Notes under the pieces: generated by a model
Database searches by the model: none
What the model was told of the DNA's origin: nothing
What the model saw: only the letters and a program-made list of their open reading frames with translations
DNA from: Trifolium pratense
Lineage: Eukaryota; Streptophyta; Magnoliopsida; Fabales; Fabaceae
Direction of reading: 5' to 3'
DNA: 64,000 bases
NCBI RefSeq assembly: GCF_020283565.1
Contig: NC_060061.1
Span: forward strand, 15,041,362 to 15,105,361
Part shown: piece by piece, positions 33,327 through 47,731 of the stretch
Position numbering within the stretch: the stretch's first letter is position 1
Layout of the letters: each line of letters starts with the position of its first letter
Translations under genes and position numbers: made by a program

Positions 33327-34494
33327 TACCATATAGACATTGCTTGCTTGAAAGTTGAAAAGCAAAAAGGTGTGGCAAGCCTTCTAAACTGTATTAGCTG
33401 TACCAAAACATTGCTGATTCTAAAATGGAAAATGCTTAGATTCTTTCCATCTATCTCATGTTTTCTTAATTTTCACATCTCAACTTTTAACTAACTTTCT
33501 CATACTTTTTTGTTTTATTTTTAAATTCCAACATAATTTCTACTTTATATCAATAGTCTAAATTCTCACAATACTTCCTCATATATTTTTTATCTACTTG
33601 AAAGAATCTTAATCTGATTCAGCAATGGATCCTAATCTCCTAAAATATAAACCCTTTAGTTATTTTAGAAAACAAGGTAGTCCACATGGACAGACAAAAA
33701 GGATTTGGGGGGATCAAAAGCAGATAAAAAAACAAAAGGAAAATGCACAAAAGAGGAACTATGACATTTTATTCAGAGGACAAAGTTTTTAAAACAGAAA
33801 AAAAAATATACACATTAATTAATAATATATTTTTTTGTCAAGTAGGCTAGTGCTAGAAATTATCTTTAAAGGTGAGAGTTCGAACCATCGGATTTCCCAC
33901 TTTTTTTATCATAAAAGTTGAATTTTTAGTCAATAAAGCAACATTCATAAGTAATATTGAAAGCTACATCGTCAAATAAATAATGAAAATTACGAAATAG
34001 CTATGCAATTGTTTATAAAATAAATAGTTATTTGATTCGATAAATATAATAAAATTAATGCATAAAATGGTTTAAAATATAAATAATATATAAAATTAAA
34101 AGAAAAAATTGGTGGATCAAATAAAACTTGGCACCTATCATCATCACAATTTTTTGACAGTCCAATTCAGTCTCTTACAAAAAATAAAAATTCAAATTAA
34201 TCCCCTAATTGTGTCAAACAAAAAAAAAATTAATCCCCTAACAGGAACTATAATATATACTCGATATAAAAAAAATATTAAAGATTAATTTGAGTTTTAT
34301 CTTTGTCGCGCTAAATTGGGCTCTCAACGAGACAGTAACCATTTGAGCCCAATGTATTAGGAGAGAGGAGTAATAAATACATGTGTAGCTTCATTTTCCC
34401 ATGTTCCATCCCCACCAACAATCACTTTACTTGTTCATCTTCAAGGAGACTGACATTCCCCTTCATCGTTTCTTCTTCCTAGCTAGTCAGGGAT
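33327..34494. other. Region between orphan segment and gene D
   Basis: No gene. Nearly identical to 50,552-51,718 between F and G. Contains a SINE-like stretch (about 33,836-33,905) with a B-box-like GAGTTCGAACC. The last 120 bp are pyrimidine-rich and conserved before both D and G, and should hold the promoter and leader. Confidence 0.6.
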
Positions 34495-36254
34495 ATGGCT
34501 TCTTTGTGGTTTCTCAACCTCCTTTTCAAATGCTTTAATCACTTCGCATGGTATTCAAATGCAACACATCCCTACTTTGTTTGCTTCATTAATATTTTCA
34601 CATATATCTTCACATTATTGGCCTTTTACCCTTCTTTTATTTCCTTCATTTTTTTTCAGGCTTGTTGTTGCTCTGTTGTATCCTATGTAAGTTCTTGAAA
34701 TAATCTTTATGGTTGACATGATTTTGTTTTGTATTTTTATTTAATGTGATGATGGTTTTTGGTTAGATGTGCTTCCATAAAAGCAATTGAGACTGATTCC
34801 TATGAAGAAACTAAGCATTTGATCTCATATTGGATACTTCTTTCATTAATTTACCTCTTTGATTATGCTTTAATGAGCCTTATTCCATGGTAAATTTCTT
34901 TCTTTGCCCTCAAATATGGAAACAGTCTTCTTCTTACAACAATAAGTATAACGATTTTGTTGAACTTCAAATCTACCTTTTGTTAAACCAAGTTCTGTTT
35001 TTTAACTGTGTTTGCATTCTTGATTTAAATTAAGATTCATGAATGCACTTTTAATATGTCAAATATTTTAATAGAGATTAGTAGGGAAGGAAAGAAATGT
35101 TGCTATATATTCAATGTTTCATCGACTACTTCATTCATCATCATTCCCATGTTTCATGTCAGGTTTCACCTTTGGCCGTACATTAAGCTAATGATCGTCT
35201 TCTGGCTCATCAGACCTGACTTTCGACGAGCTTCTTATGTTTATAATAACCTTATGCGCATCATGAAACCACAAATAGTCACATGCTGGAGGAAGTGTTT
35301 TGTAGAGAAAGATAACTTTTTAATGAATGCAGAGAGATATATGAAAGAGAACGGAACTGAGGCCTTAGAGAAACTCATTGCTAGTAAGGTAAATTATATC
35401 TAAAAATGTTCATCTAGTAGAATTCTATGTGCATGTGATATGTGTTTATATCTGCATTGACAATTGAAAATTTTAGCTAATTCTTATTTTTATCCCTATT
35501 GAAGAACACAATGTGTAGGCCTGATGCAGACGTGTCGAATGAAATCAAAGCTGTTGAGATGCTAAAGGTAAAGTTTTGATGTTATGAGTCAATTCTACCT
35601 GTCTCATGGTGACATATTTAGAATACTTAATGAAGAAGCTTTCTTGTGCAGACAAATGGGGAAAGATTCCAAACAGAACACAAAGACATCAAAGATTTGG
35701 AGGCTATTGTGAAAAGAGAAATTCCTGCAACCAAGCAAGTAAGACTACATACATATATTCACTCAATAAAAGGTTTTGGCTTACAACTATATATAAATTC
35801 TGTGGAAGGGATCATGATTTTTGTTGCCATATATTGTTTCTGGTGCTAGATGACCTATGCTAATATTGAGGCAAGTCGAAAGGTATCATCAGCCATAGTA
35901 GAAACCAAAGGAATAATGGGAAGAGACCCAGCTGGTGGAGAGATTCCTCGGAGTTCTACACAGAAAGAAGTGCAGAAAGAGTGGACTTGTGCTTTGTGTT
36001 TGGTAAAAACATCGAGCGAGATAACCTTGAATTCCCACCTCAATGGGAGGAGACACAGGGAAGCTTGTGAAGCAGCATCCGCAACTTTGAAAGCAAAGAA
36101 GCAACCTGCTTCGCAAAAGAACGTCCTGCCAGAACCTTTTAGGATGATTAATTCCAAATTAATATGTAAAGTTTGTAATGTTATGCTTCCAAGTGAGGAG
36201 TGCATGGCCTCTCACATAAAAGGGGTGAAGCACTTGTCTAATATGAAAAGTTGA
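34495..36254 (+). CDS. HVA22-like zinc-finger protein gene D (type 3)
   Basis: Exons 34495-34550, 34660-34686, 34767-34889, 35163-35388, 35505-35567, 35652-35738, 35850-36254. Product 328 residues. Exon 1 starts MASLWFLNLLFKCFNHFAW. The TB2/DP1/HVA22 domain spans exons 1-4 and is followed by charged exons 5-6 and an exon 7 with two complete U1-type fingers separated by about 40 residues. The base after the exon 3 acceptor is A rather than G, changing one Met to Ile only. AATAAA lies at 36413-36418. Exons 4-7 and downstream sequence are nearly identical to gene G and to the 3' half of gene B. No break is seen; this is among the most complete members of the array. Confidence 0.87.
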
Positions 36255-39200
36255 TTGTTACTTTAGAATCATAGCCATGCCACAGGGACATTGCTTGAAA
36301 GTTGAAAGTATGTAGAAATCCTTCTTGACAGCATTTGCTGGTTATCCAATCACACTTCTGGTGCATATATATTGATCCTGATGTTATGTTATGTAAAACT
36401 GTTTTCGTACCAAATAAATTGATTTGCAGTAACTCTAGCTTAACATGGTGCCTCCAACAATGATCTCTTCAAAACTTACAATGAACTCTAGCTTAACATG
36501 GTGCCGACCGGAATGAATGAAGATGAGTTATCCACTGTACGCTAAGCTGGTTAAAATCTTTTACTCTAATTTGAAGTTTTTCGATGATAAATTGAAGAAG
36601 GATATCGCAGGAGTGGAGGTAGAAATTATGGTTGTCTTGCTGCAGAGTGTATGATCAAGTTCATAGCCAAATTAAGGGCATATCTGTGAGGACTGTGGTC
36701 TGAGGACAAAATATACCAAAATTTTTATCTTTAGCACACATATCATTGTATCAGATATCAAATAAAAATTTTGGTACAATGATATTTGATATGGATTATT
36801 AATAAGAAAAATGCTACTATATGGTACGAGAACTCAATTTCGCGAAAACCCCACGAATAACTTTTTGGCTACAAATTTTCAATTTCCTTGGATAATGAAC
36901 CCACGTCAACCTTATGCATCCTGTTATGGTGCTTTTACTGGACTATAGACAAAGAACCTTTCACCCTCTAAGTATAAAAAAAATTAAAATCAACAAAAGA
37001 CAAAAAAATTAAAATCAACAAAAGACATTTGATTTTCTTTCTTTCAGTTACTGGGCCAATAGCTTTGATATTGATGAAGTGGTGAGGGTGGAATTATGAC
37101 AGATGAAAAGGAATTTAGCTTGAGGCAAATGTGGCTAGTTGAAAAAATCCTATTAACAATGATTTTTAAAACATAGGTGTTTATATGGGAATGTTCAGCA
37201 ACGTTCGCGAATATTCATGAAAGATTGTTTCGCACTATATAGTACTTCTCAATTAATAATTGAGGAATTGATACAATTATACATAAGTATCAACGATCAA
37301 ATTCTCTCTTTATATATATATATCTCTCACTCGTATCAAATATCAAATTCTATATCAAACTTCCTTCGTATCGTCCCCTCATTGTTGCACGCGTAGCCTA
37401 CACTTCTCTTCTTGAAATCTCACTGCATATCAACGCATATTCATCGTTTTCCTCTAGTTTTAGTTAGTTAGAATTTATGAATTAACATAAAAACTTATTT
37501 ATTTGCATAAGCTCAAAAATAAGTGATTCCAAACATTCCCTTAAGCAATTACTACTATGTCATTGTATTATTAAGTTTATCTTCTTAATATTCATAAAGT
37601 CTTTTTTTTTTTTTTTTTTAGATTTGGTGTGTTTACTTTGAAGAATCCTATGAGAAAAAAAGAATCATTTAATAAATTTTTGAAAAAGAACTAGACAACA
37701 GAGAGAGAAAAAGGGTATAACGGGAAGTAAGGTACAAAACTTAGTAATTTATGGTATTAATGGAAAAAAAAATTGACGGAATATTAATGGAATTTTTTTT
37801 ACGGAATACTACTAATGGATTCATTTGATTTTTGACAGAATATATATTGACGGATTTTTATTGACCATTAAACACTTTCAAATACCGGTAGTAATTATTA
37901 TTAGGGTCATGCACATGTTAAGCTACGTAGAAGTAGAAATATAGCATTTAATGATACAAAATATTTAATGTTTAAAGAGTTGAATTCACAAACTTAACAT
38001 TTAATGTTTACTACATTTATTTTCTTAACATATACATTTGGTGCACATGTTAACATTCTTCATAGTAGTAATAATTTGATGATTCTTCATATAAAGATCA
38101 TTAATACTATTCTTATAAATTGACCATTAAAGAACAATTTCATATAAAGCAAAAATTGATATATATTTAATATAAAATTTAGATCAAACACATTAATTAA
38201 TTTTTACTCTATTATGTCTCTTTTATAACAATCGAATTACTTTTGTTCATAAAATAGATCAAATACATCGGTTATTTAATAAATGTAAATTAGAAGGGTT
38301 ATTAACATATTTATGGTACGCTTGATTTGCAAAGCCGCAAATATCAGACAGAACAAGATAGTAAATGACAGGATAAAATAAAACTATACCGGATAGGGAC
38401 CGGATGATAATATTTTTTATATTCGAAAATAAAATGGGTATTTTCGTATTTTCTATAGTTGTACTGTGTACAAAAAGTTGTCTCGTAGTTTAGTGGGGAC
38501 AAAAATTCATGGTTTTGTCATGTCGCTTGCTCTACCTATTTTGTCTGGTCCGGCGCGTCCCACAAACAGGATATAAAAAAAGTTGTTCAGTCCAGTTCTA
38601 TGTTTTTTAGCAGATCAAACGCACCATATATCTATGTATTATAAGGGCTCGTTTGAATTAACTATTTTTGAGTTTATACAAAACAATTTATACAAAAAAA
38701 AATGTATTATCATAAGTTTTTCAAGATAATTTATGATAAAGCAACTTATAAATATATATACAAAAAGGATATCATCCAATAATTGATAGAGTACATCATA
38801 TTGCAAATACAAGTTCAATATCGCTAAAAACAAAAAGGATAACATCCAAGTTAATAGCATATAACGACAAAATGCTTATAAGTAGTATGATAAAATTAAA
38901 GTTACCGGAATGTTCATGCTTCTGGATCTGTAAAGTTGATTCTCAAATCATTGATTGAATCTGCATTTAGTTGAAGATAATATTTCAATATGAACCAAAC
39001 GAACACCACAACAAGACGAAAAATCAAACAACTCTGTACAAAGACGACCACCAACACAAACGCCGCACTCGAACGACGAAATCACAAATACAAAAAAAAA
39101 AACAACTAAAAGACTCAAACCATATGAAAATAACTTATTTACATAGATTAGAAAGACTGGGGAAATAGAAATTAAGACAAATATGAAGAGAATATTGGAC

Positions 39201-40636
39201 GTTTGATTGGTTTTATGATTTGATCAAGCAAATTAATACATTTCTAATAAAAATCATCTTAGGATACTAGATGTCATCACAAGCAAACAGTGCATAATCC
39301 AATGCAATCATATTTTTGTCATGAGAAAAAATATTTAAAACAAGCTATAAATAATGGAACAACCACTTGCAATCGCCCCCTCTCGGGATGACAATTAACA
39401 TGATGACTAGCGAAAATAAGACGGAGATCATTGCATACCCCTAGACGCACGATTACTTTAGTGCAATATGTTGATCATGGCATAGAGGATCAAGACATAA
39501 ATCAATTTCTCCTTTTTGTGCTTCATCATATTGTCATGAGATAAGTAACAAACACGCAATAGCATATGATATATCATGTTAATAATCACAATCAACATAT
39601 ACATAAGAGAAAAAGATCAACCTATGTGAAAATCACAAATACAAATTAAAAAAAAAAAAAAAAAACAAAAAAAAACTAAAAGACTCAACCTATGTGAAAA
39701 TAACTTATTTACATAGATTAGAAAGAATAGGGAAATAGAAATTAAAAAATTCAATAGAAAAACAATAATTTTCTGATCCACAAATATCCGACTTGATATT
39801 TTCTCTTCTTCCCCCATGACTCTTTATTTTCCACAAAATTTCATTTTTGCCCTTGAATAAAAACTTCTGAACGTGTTTTCCGAAGTTTTTTTAGTTTAAA
39901 TTTGAGAAAAATTCGAAAAATACATTCCGAAATTTTTATTCAAGGCAAAAAAAATTGAAAAATGCACAACAATTTTTTTTGCAAGGGCAAAAAAGAAAAT
40001 TTGAGGGGAGAAAAGGGGTGGAAAAAGAAGCCATCATCTAGCTTCAACTGTTATTTGGGCCGGATACAATTTTTTTGTTCAGCCCTAATGCATTTTTTGT
40101 TTTTGTTTTAGATGAAATGACAATCCACTTAAATTAAACTCACAGATTATTGTGAGATCCCAGGTTCGAACTCGGGTCACGACGTTCAGACTAACAATTT
40201 TGGTATTTCTATTTAAATATTAATAGGTCATAAAACTAAAATAATCAGTTAAAATATTGTTAAATGTGCAATTTTTTTTACCGTAAATGTCCAATGTTTT
40301 TGTTATACTTGAGACAAAAAAATTAAACATTTTCTTATTAATAAATAAAAATTCTTTAGTATTTTTAGAGTTTGATTGGGCAGCGATATCTCATAAATAA
40401 AATCCATTCAAAATTTAAATTTATTTTTATATAAATTAGAGTATTGTTAAAATGTGTTCTTAAAAAGAACACACACACATATAATAGCATATGTTTTTTT
40501 TTTTTACTAAATATAATAGCATATGTTAAGAAATTAAAAAGTGGAAGTTTTGCATTGAGAAAAATTAAATTTTAACTTTTAAAAAATTAATGCACGATTT
40601 AATGTTTGCTCTTAAAATATCCTATATATAAGGAAC

Positions 40637-40837
40637 GGACCTGGATTGGGTGCAGTCAGTACCCTTGGCTGCATGTGCAGTCAGTGAATTTAAAACTGTT
40701 GGATCCTGATCGGACGACTTGTATTTAAAAATCAGAATTATTATATTTAAACTGCATTTAAATCTGAACCGTTTGATTTCGATCAGACGACTGTGATGCA
40801 CTGACTGCATCACAATGACTGCACTGTATCCAAGTCC
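40637..40837. mobile_element. Mutator-like MITE, spacer 2 copy
   Basis: 201 bp, flanked by ATAAGGAAC at 40628-40636 and 40838-40846; duplicate of 24,362-24,562. Confidence 0.8.
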
Positions 40838-40951
40838 ATAAGGAACACATTGAGAAAAACACACATATCAATGATGCATATTTTTTTATTAAAAATTCTA
40901 AAATGTTATGTTATTCCAAAACTAACCTTGGGATTGTGTCTGTGTAATTAA

Positions 40952-41643
40952 CAAGGTTGTCAGAATCGGACCGGTCATCGAACCGACGAGCTCACCGGTT
41001 CAAGGTTCAATTGGTCGGACCGGGTACCACCGGGGTCGAACCGTTTTTAATTAAATATATAAATAAAATATATGAATAATTGCTCAATATTTCATAATTT
41101 CACACATTAAAAAGATAAAATATCACAAGTCAAAATAAAATAAAATTTATAATTCAAACCAAATTAGAAATTATATAATAAACTAAATTCAATAACACAA
41201 AATAGCATCATAGCATCAATTGACAACATTCTGCCTTCAAAAAAATCAATTGGCAACATATTACCAAAACAAAGTGCCAAGTGAAAAAGCAAAAACTAAA
41301 TGTTCATCAAGTTCATAAAGACTAGTGTCATAACATCCATTGTCAAATGCAAAGCTAAATGCAACGTAGTGCCAAGTTAAAAACTAAATATTCATCTAGA
41401 TATAAAAAGTTAAAAACTAAAAAAAAGAGAGGTTAAAACGACGTCGTTTTGCCCTGTTTTTTTTTTATTTAAAAAAAAAAATCTGCATAACCGCTTGAAC
41501 CGTCCCGTCGGTTCGCCGGTTTGTCCCGGTTCACGCGGTTTTTGGCTGATCGGTTTCCTATCAGTTTTTTGCTCATAACCGAACCGTTTTCATGACCGGT
41601 TCACAGTCCGACCGGTCGGTCCAGTTCGGTTTTGATAACCTTG
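40952..41643. mobile_element. Complete 692-bp CAAGGTTGTC-ended element
   Basis: Ends CAAGGTTGTCAGAATCGG and, reversed, CAAGGTTATCAAAACCG; perfect 8-bp target duplication GTAATTAA (40944-40951, 41644-41651). Same family as 26,284-27,343. Its counterpart in spacer 1 has lost the left end. No coding sequence. Confidence 0.85.
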
Positions 41644-42595
41644 GTAATTAATGCATAACATTGGAATAAATTGCATTTTATACAATTTAATAAGGGTATA
41701 TAAGAGATTATGTATTTAATAAAAAATAAATTTAAAGAGTGTTTCTTATAAAAAAGATAATTTTTTTTTCTTCCAAAGTGTTCCTTATATATAGGACCGG
41801 AGGGAGTAGTTTCAATGATGAGAGAGATCGAAATTAAGAGTGCAATAGAGACAAAGAACATAGATCTGGAGAATTGTGAATAGGGAAGTCAATGTGGCAA
41901 GGAATTAATGAGACTTATTTACCAAAGTAATTCCCCATCAAGAACACTTCCTTTTTGATAGGTTGTTAGTGGATTTATTATCGGTCTAAGAAAGATGTTT
42001 GAACTCATAATCATATTCATTAGCACATGCTAACAATATTACTCATAAATAAATCATTTATGCGTACATACTGTATAACGGATAACAGAAAGCAAAGTTA
42101 ACATTCTTTTAGAAAAACTAACAAAAAGAACTAATATGACAAACAAAATTAAAGTTAAGGGATTAATTTGTACCATTAATTAATTGAGAGACCAATATGA
42201 AACCAATAGATAAGTTAAGAGACCAATTGTCCAATTTAGCCTCATTTAGTGTCGTGAACTTAACTCAGTTGGCATAGACATTGCATTGTATATGTGGGGT
42301 TGGGATTCGAACCTCGGTCGCTATGCTACTTAACAAACAAAAAAAAACTTCATCTCTGTCCCCATTCCCTCATTCCGGGGAGTATTCTTCCTCCATCACA
42401 TTTCTGCAGATTCCCATATTTCTCGCGAAGATCCATCATCATGATTTTTTATTTATTAAATTTCAATTATTTTTAATCAAATTAGTTGTGAAAAAGTTTA
42501 ATAGTAAAACAAATAGAAAATTAAGACAATATTGTGAGACTTGTGATAATAATAAACATCAAAAATCAATTTATACACACATTGTGTGACCCTTA

Positions 42596-43340
42596 GGGTC
42601 CGTTTGGTGCACAAGATAAGAGACAGGATAGGATAACTGTATCATATCCTGCCGCAATCCAGTGTTTGGTGATACAACAGGATATGATAAGTTAATCCTG
42701 AAGCTTATCCAATCCTGTCTCTCTAGTTATAATTCTTATCCTGAATTTGAGCTGGGTTACCAGCAGGATAAGATAAGAAAAAAAAAATTATTGATTTATT
42801 TTATAAAATATATTTTAAAATACATAAAATAAAATTAATAAAATATAAATAATAAAATAATTAATTTTTAAATATATATGTGATTTTCTCACAGGAGTAA
42901 TTTTGTAATTTATATATTCTAAAAAATCAAAATTTTACTAAAATTATTAATATTTTAAAGTAAAATGATTATTAAAAAATTGACAAATAGGAAACTGATT
43001 TATATTTTTTATTTTAAAGTAAAATGATTATTATATAAAGTTATTTGATTACTTATTTATATTTTTTATTTATAAAATTCAAAGTATTACAAAATAATTT
43101 TAAAAAAATAACAATTGTTTTACAAGAGTAATTTTGTCAAATGAATATGTTATATATCTTATCATATTATTATGAGTTTAAAAGCAAAATATAATAGTTA
43201 TCATGATTGTTATCATGTGTGCACCAAACACAGGATATGATAACTGAGTATAACTGTTATCCTGCTGTTATCTTATCCCATCCTTATCCTGTTTTATATC
43301 CTATCCTGTCACTATGCTATCCTGCGCACCAAACAGGCCC
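42596..43340. mobile_element. MITE-like element, spacer 2 copy
   Basis: Duplicate of 27,371-28,114 with a few substitutions; the same GTTTGGTGC-type ends. Confidence 0.65.
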
Positions 43341-43960
43341 TAAATAAATATAAGGAATTTCTACCATACATTTAAAAATTCGAATGTATAGGTACATTAA
43401 GTCAATTAATTAATAAATTAACGATTATTTTATGAATTAAAAAATTATTTGCCAATTATTGTATACTAGTGATAATGATTTCATTATAAAAAAAAAAAAA
43501 CACAATTCCAATATTTTATAAGCACTACACTAATACTATTTGTACATTTTCCCTTTCTCAAACTATAGGATTTTGAAGTGTGATCATCATTTTGACATGG
43601 CAATACATCCATATTAGTCGGTCCCACTTTTCCATTCCACCTCTACGAGGTATTCTTGTATAGGCACAAGGAATTTAGACACAAACTTAGGCACACACAC
43701 ATATATTTGTAAAATTAAAAGAAAAATAAAATAATCATATCAATCAACATCACCTAAATCATTTTCTTTTTAATTTTTTACCTTTGTTGTGAGTGTGCCT
43801 AAGATAAAATTATTTAGGATTGTGTCCATATTAGAATTTCCCTCCACCTATATACAATACTACTTTACTCTCACCCACTCACCAAGACTGACTTTTGATT
43901 TTCTTATGGTCTCTGTGCTTATGCTAACACAAAAGTCATTCACAACTTCAATTTCCTATC

Positions 43961-45979
43961 ATGGCTTTTTCATTGTTTCTCAATCTCACTTTCAAATGCC
44001 TTCATCATTTCGCATGGTATGCAAATTATTCTATCTTTCTCATTTTTCTTCAAAAAGCCACTTATATATGTTTTCTTATTAAAGTACTAAAATGGTTTGT
44101 TCTTCTTGATCCTTCATTTTTCTAGGCCTTTTCTTGCTCTGCTGTATCCTATGTAAGTTCTTCTTGCTCTAGGATTTTTGTGTATTCATAAAGTTGTTAC
44201 CTTTTAGATTATTGTTTGACTTTTTTGGTTTTGTTCCAAACATGTACTAAGAATTGACCAAGTTCAATAGTTCATTATTTTTTTCATTGAGAATCAGTAT
44301 CTAATTGAACTTAAAGATTAACCGATGCACATTTTTTATGCCAAATTTGTAATAGAGATTAGAGCATGAAATTCCTTCTAGGATGTCTTTTTTTTTTTTT
44401 TTTTTTTTTCTGATAGATTCCTGGAGGTAATCCTATCTGAGGCATGTCGGGCACTAAATGTGGTTCCTCTCCCAGCCACAATTTGAAACTTGGTTCGACG
44501 CATGTTGTGGGAATCTCGTCCCTTCTGCTAGACCCAACCCTCGTTGCTCCTTCTAGGATGTGTTTTTCTCTATAAGGAAAGAAATGTTGCTTAAAAAACT
44601 GTTGCTATTTTACTGAATGAAAATAAATGTTGCAAATGGCTTCTATGTATCAGGTTTCAGCCCTGGCTGTACATTAAGCTAATGATCGTTTTCTGGCTCA
44701 CTATACCGGACTTTGGACGAGCTTCTTATGTTTATAATAACCTTATTCGCTCCATGAAACCCAAAATAGACACATGGAGGAAGTGTTTTGTTGAGGAAGA
44801 AAACTTTTTAATGCATGTAGAGAAATATATGAAAGAGAATGGATCTGAAGCCTTAGAGAAACTCATTGCTAGCAAGGTAATTACAGCTAAAAGTTAGAAG
44901 AATTATATAGGGAAGCATGCATGTGTATGTCTCTATATCTGTATTGACAATAGAAAATTTTAGCTAATTCTTTTTCTTTTTTTCTTTCTTTTTCTCCATT
45001 GAAGAACACAATGTGTTGGAATAATGCAAAAACGACAAATGAAATCATCGCTACCGATAATAAAGAAGTACTAAAGGTAAAGTTTTGATGCTAAGTCAGA
45101 TGTGACATTAACATAGTTCTTGTATTGTATGAGTCAATCTACCTGTCCCAATCTCATGGTTGACATTTAGAGTACTTAATAAGGGAGCTTACTGTGCAGA
45201 CAAATGGAATAAAACTCCAACCAGAACACAAAGACATCAAAGATTTGGAGGCTATTGAGGAAAAAGAAGTTCATGTTACAAAGCAAGTAAGTCTTCATTC
45301 ATATTCACTCACTCACAATAGAAATCTCCAGGGAACAATTAACTTTTTTTGACTTGAGGCATGCTTCAAGATCATTTGTGAAAGGTTTAAACCTACAAAC
45401 AAGTATATAATATATATAATGATATCACACTTACCTGAAACATAGTTATATGTTTAAAATGTTCAAAAAATGTGCATTCTTCCAGTCATATTGAGCCAGC
45501 TAATATGAAGTACTTCATCTCTATGATAATATTGGATATTGCAGGATATTCCTTTTATGCCTAAAATTGTGACAAGTCAAAATGCATCATCAGTCACTAA
45601 AGGAACAGCAGACAGTGACACAGCTGGTGGCAAGCTTCCTCTTAGTACTACGCACAAGGAAGTACAGAAAGAGTGGACTTGTGCTTTGTGTTTGATAACA
45701 GCTACAAGTGAGAAAGACTTAAATTCCCACCTTAATGGGAGGAAACACAGAGATAGTTGTGAAGCAGCTTTGAGAGCAAAGAAGCAAGCTGCTCTGCAGA
45801 AGCTGAAAAATTATCAGTCCAAAGAGGATGTAAAACAGAAGAGTTTTAGCAATAAGTTAGATTCGAGTGTCAAGAATGGAGATGGAATTGTTAACAAAGG
45901 GTCGAAGGGAACAGTAGCGATGCATCATAAGGTGCTAAAGAATCTGTCTGAGCCTGTTAGGATACATAATTCCAAATAA
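43961..45979 (+). CDS. HVA22-like zinc-finger gene E (type 1), exon 3 deleted
   Basis: Exons 43961-44016, 44126-44152, 44654-44876, 45005-45076, 45200-45286, 45545-45979. Relative to gene C a 652-bp deletion, with junction at 44233-44236 inside the repeated bases GTT, removed all of exon 3 and part of the flanking introns. Exon 3 is 123 bp, so joining exon 2 to exon 4 keeps frame; the product would be 299 residues. It would lack the conserved ETDSYEETKHLISYW region and one hydrophobic helix of the HVA22 domain, but keep the exon 4 helix and the first U1-type finger. It shares with gene C the one-base deletion that ends the protein before the second finger. Upstream and intron sequences otherwise match C. 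It may be a pseudogene or make a shortened protein. Confidence 0.75.
44387..44548 (-). mobile_element. SINE in the fused intron of gene E
   Basis: Same insertion as 29,820-29,976, with a longer oligo(T); flanked by CCTTCTAGGATGT at 44374-44386 and 44549-44561. Confidence 0.75.
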
Positions 45980-47731
45980 TGTGCTTAGTCTGTAATTCTG
46001 TCCTTCATTGTGAGGCCAATGCGGCCTCTCACCTAAATGGGAAGAAGCATTTGGCTAAAATGCAAAGCAATGTTGATAGTTTAAATAACCTTAGAGACAC
46101 TGGCGTTGCTCGAAATTAAGTTGAAAGGGAATTGGGGTAGCAAGCTCCAAGCCTCAGTGACTCATGTTTATATATCAGCTGTGTACATTAAATTGCTGCA
46201 GATGACTCTTATATGGAAATGCCTAATAGTTTTGAAAGTATTTGCACGAAAAACTTTCATCCTGTTTGATCATCCTGTCCGTGATTACTCGTCTTTTTTT
46301 TTGTTGTTGTGATTATCTGTTATAGATAAGTGTAAATCTTTAAGCTTTTGTTTGCATTCATGGTAAAATGCTGTCACCGTGAGTTTGGCAATACATGATT
46401 TGAAGAAACTTGTGGATAAGTATTCAAGCTCTTGAGGATATAGGAAAATACTTATTTTTTTTTTAAAACAAATTGCGCATGTTAGACAAGCCCTTTTTTT
46501 TTTTTACAACGGAGGCAGAGGATCGAACTCAAGAACCTCATGCATACAAACCAAACCCCTCACTACAACACCAAACTTAGTGGGTTACATTGCATTCACT
46601 TATTGAATGTTGGCGTTGCACTAAAATCTTACTCTCTCTACTAAATAAAAATCAATTTTTTAGATTCATTAAATAGTAATTGATTTGCATAAATCATCTG
46701 ACGTGGACATAAAATACTTTAGCAGGGGAAATCTTGGTCCGTTTAATTTGTAAAAGATAAATATCGAATAACACAGGATAAACATTTTAAGTATTATTGA
46801 ATAAATTTGATCATGTACAATGGTGGAAAAAATGTGATTGTGCATCGGATAAAAAGTTATTATGTGGTTTAGTGAAGAATAAAATTTCAGTTTTTGTTTA
46901 GTTCTTGGGTCCGTAGTTTGTTTAGTCCTAAAAACAGTTTTAATATCAAATACGGTACAACTAAAATAATTTTAGTAAAATTGTCCTATTCAATTCCTTA
47001 TTTTTTAGTAGATCAAACCCACCCTAAAATGACAAATTTTTCAAAATAAAATAAGGGTTATGCAAAAACAAGTAACTTTCTGTATGGAGAAAAACAATAT
47101 TTTTTATATTGTCAAAAATAAAAATACTTTTTATATTTTATAAACCTCAACTACACAAATTTCAATTTTTTTTTTTGTACATAATTTCAAAATTATTTTA
47201 CTGTAATTTATTTATTGAATTTATTTAGTGCCCCGAGACACCGACCATCATTTTCCATAAAATCAAGCACTAAAATCAGAAAGTGGTCATCCTAAATTAC
47301 CCTATTAAATATTGAAAGCAATCTTGGAAAAAAATATTTAAGGCAATAATATGTCAAATAAATAATGAAAATTCTAAAATATTGTGAAAATATTTAGTTA
47401 CTTGGTCACAGATAAAAATAAAATAAATAAAACAAAGATTTTTTTTTTTACGGTAAAACAAAGTTATTGCATAAAAATGACGAGTTGGGATCCTCTCCAT
47501 TTCATATTCTTTCCATAAAATAACTAAAAAATGACGAAATTTAAAGAAAAAATGGTACATAAAATAAAACTTGATAATTGGTTATGTTGTTTCATTTTCC
47601 CACTTTCCACCCACCAACTAATTATTACTACTTGACTGACTTTCTCTTTTCTTCATCGTTTCTTCTTCTCTTATCTGGCCTCTATACTTATATGTTAATG
47701 CACCAGCCATTGAAAATTTGAATTTGTTACT
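45980..47731. other. Region between E and F, with the empty gypsy target site
   Basis: No gene. Starts with the out-of-frame end of the second finger of E, then sequence matching behind gene A but with about 290 bp deleted near 46,470, a SINE remnant (about 46,480-46,590) and a MITE remnant. Around 47,177-47,200 GTACATAATTTC runs straight into AAAATTATTTTACTG, the uninterrupted form of the site where the gypsy element sits at 4,824-16,625. Confidence 0.7.

Larger units (their letters stand above)
36255..43960. other. Inter-block spacer 2, gene-free
   Basis: 7.7 kb nearly identical to spacer 1 but lacking the 1,060-bp element. It carries the same MITEs and SINE heads at matching positions: 38,313-38,627, 40,637-40,837, about 42,249-42,348 and 42,596-43,340. 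No supported gene. Confidence 0.75.
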
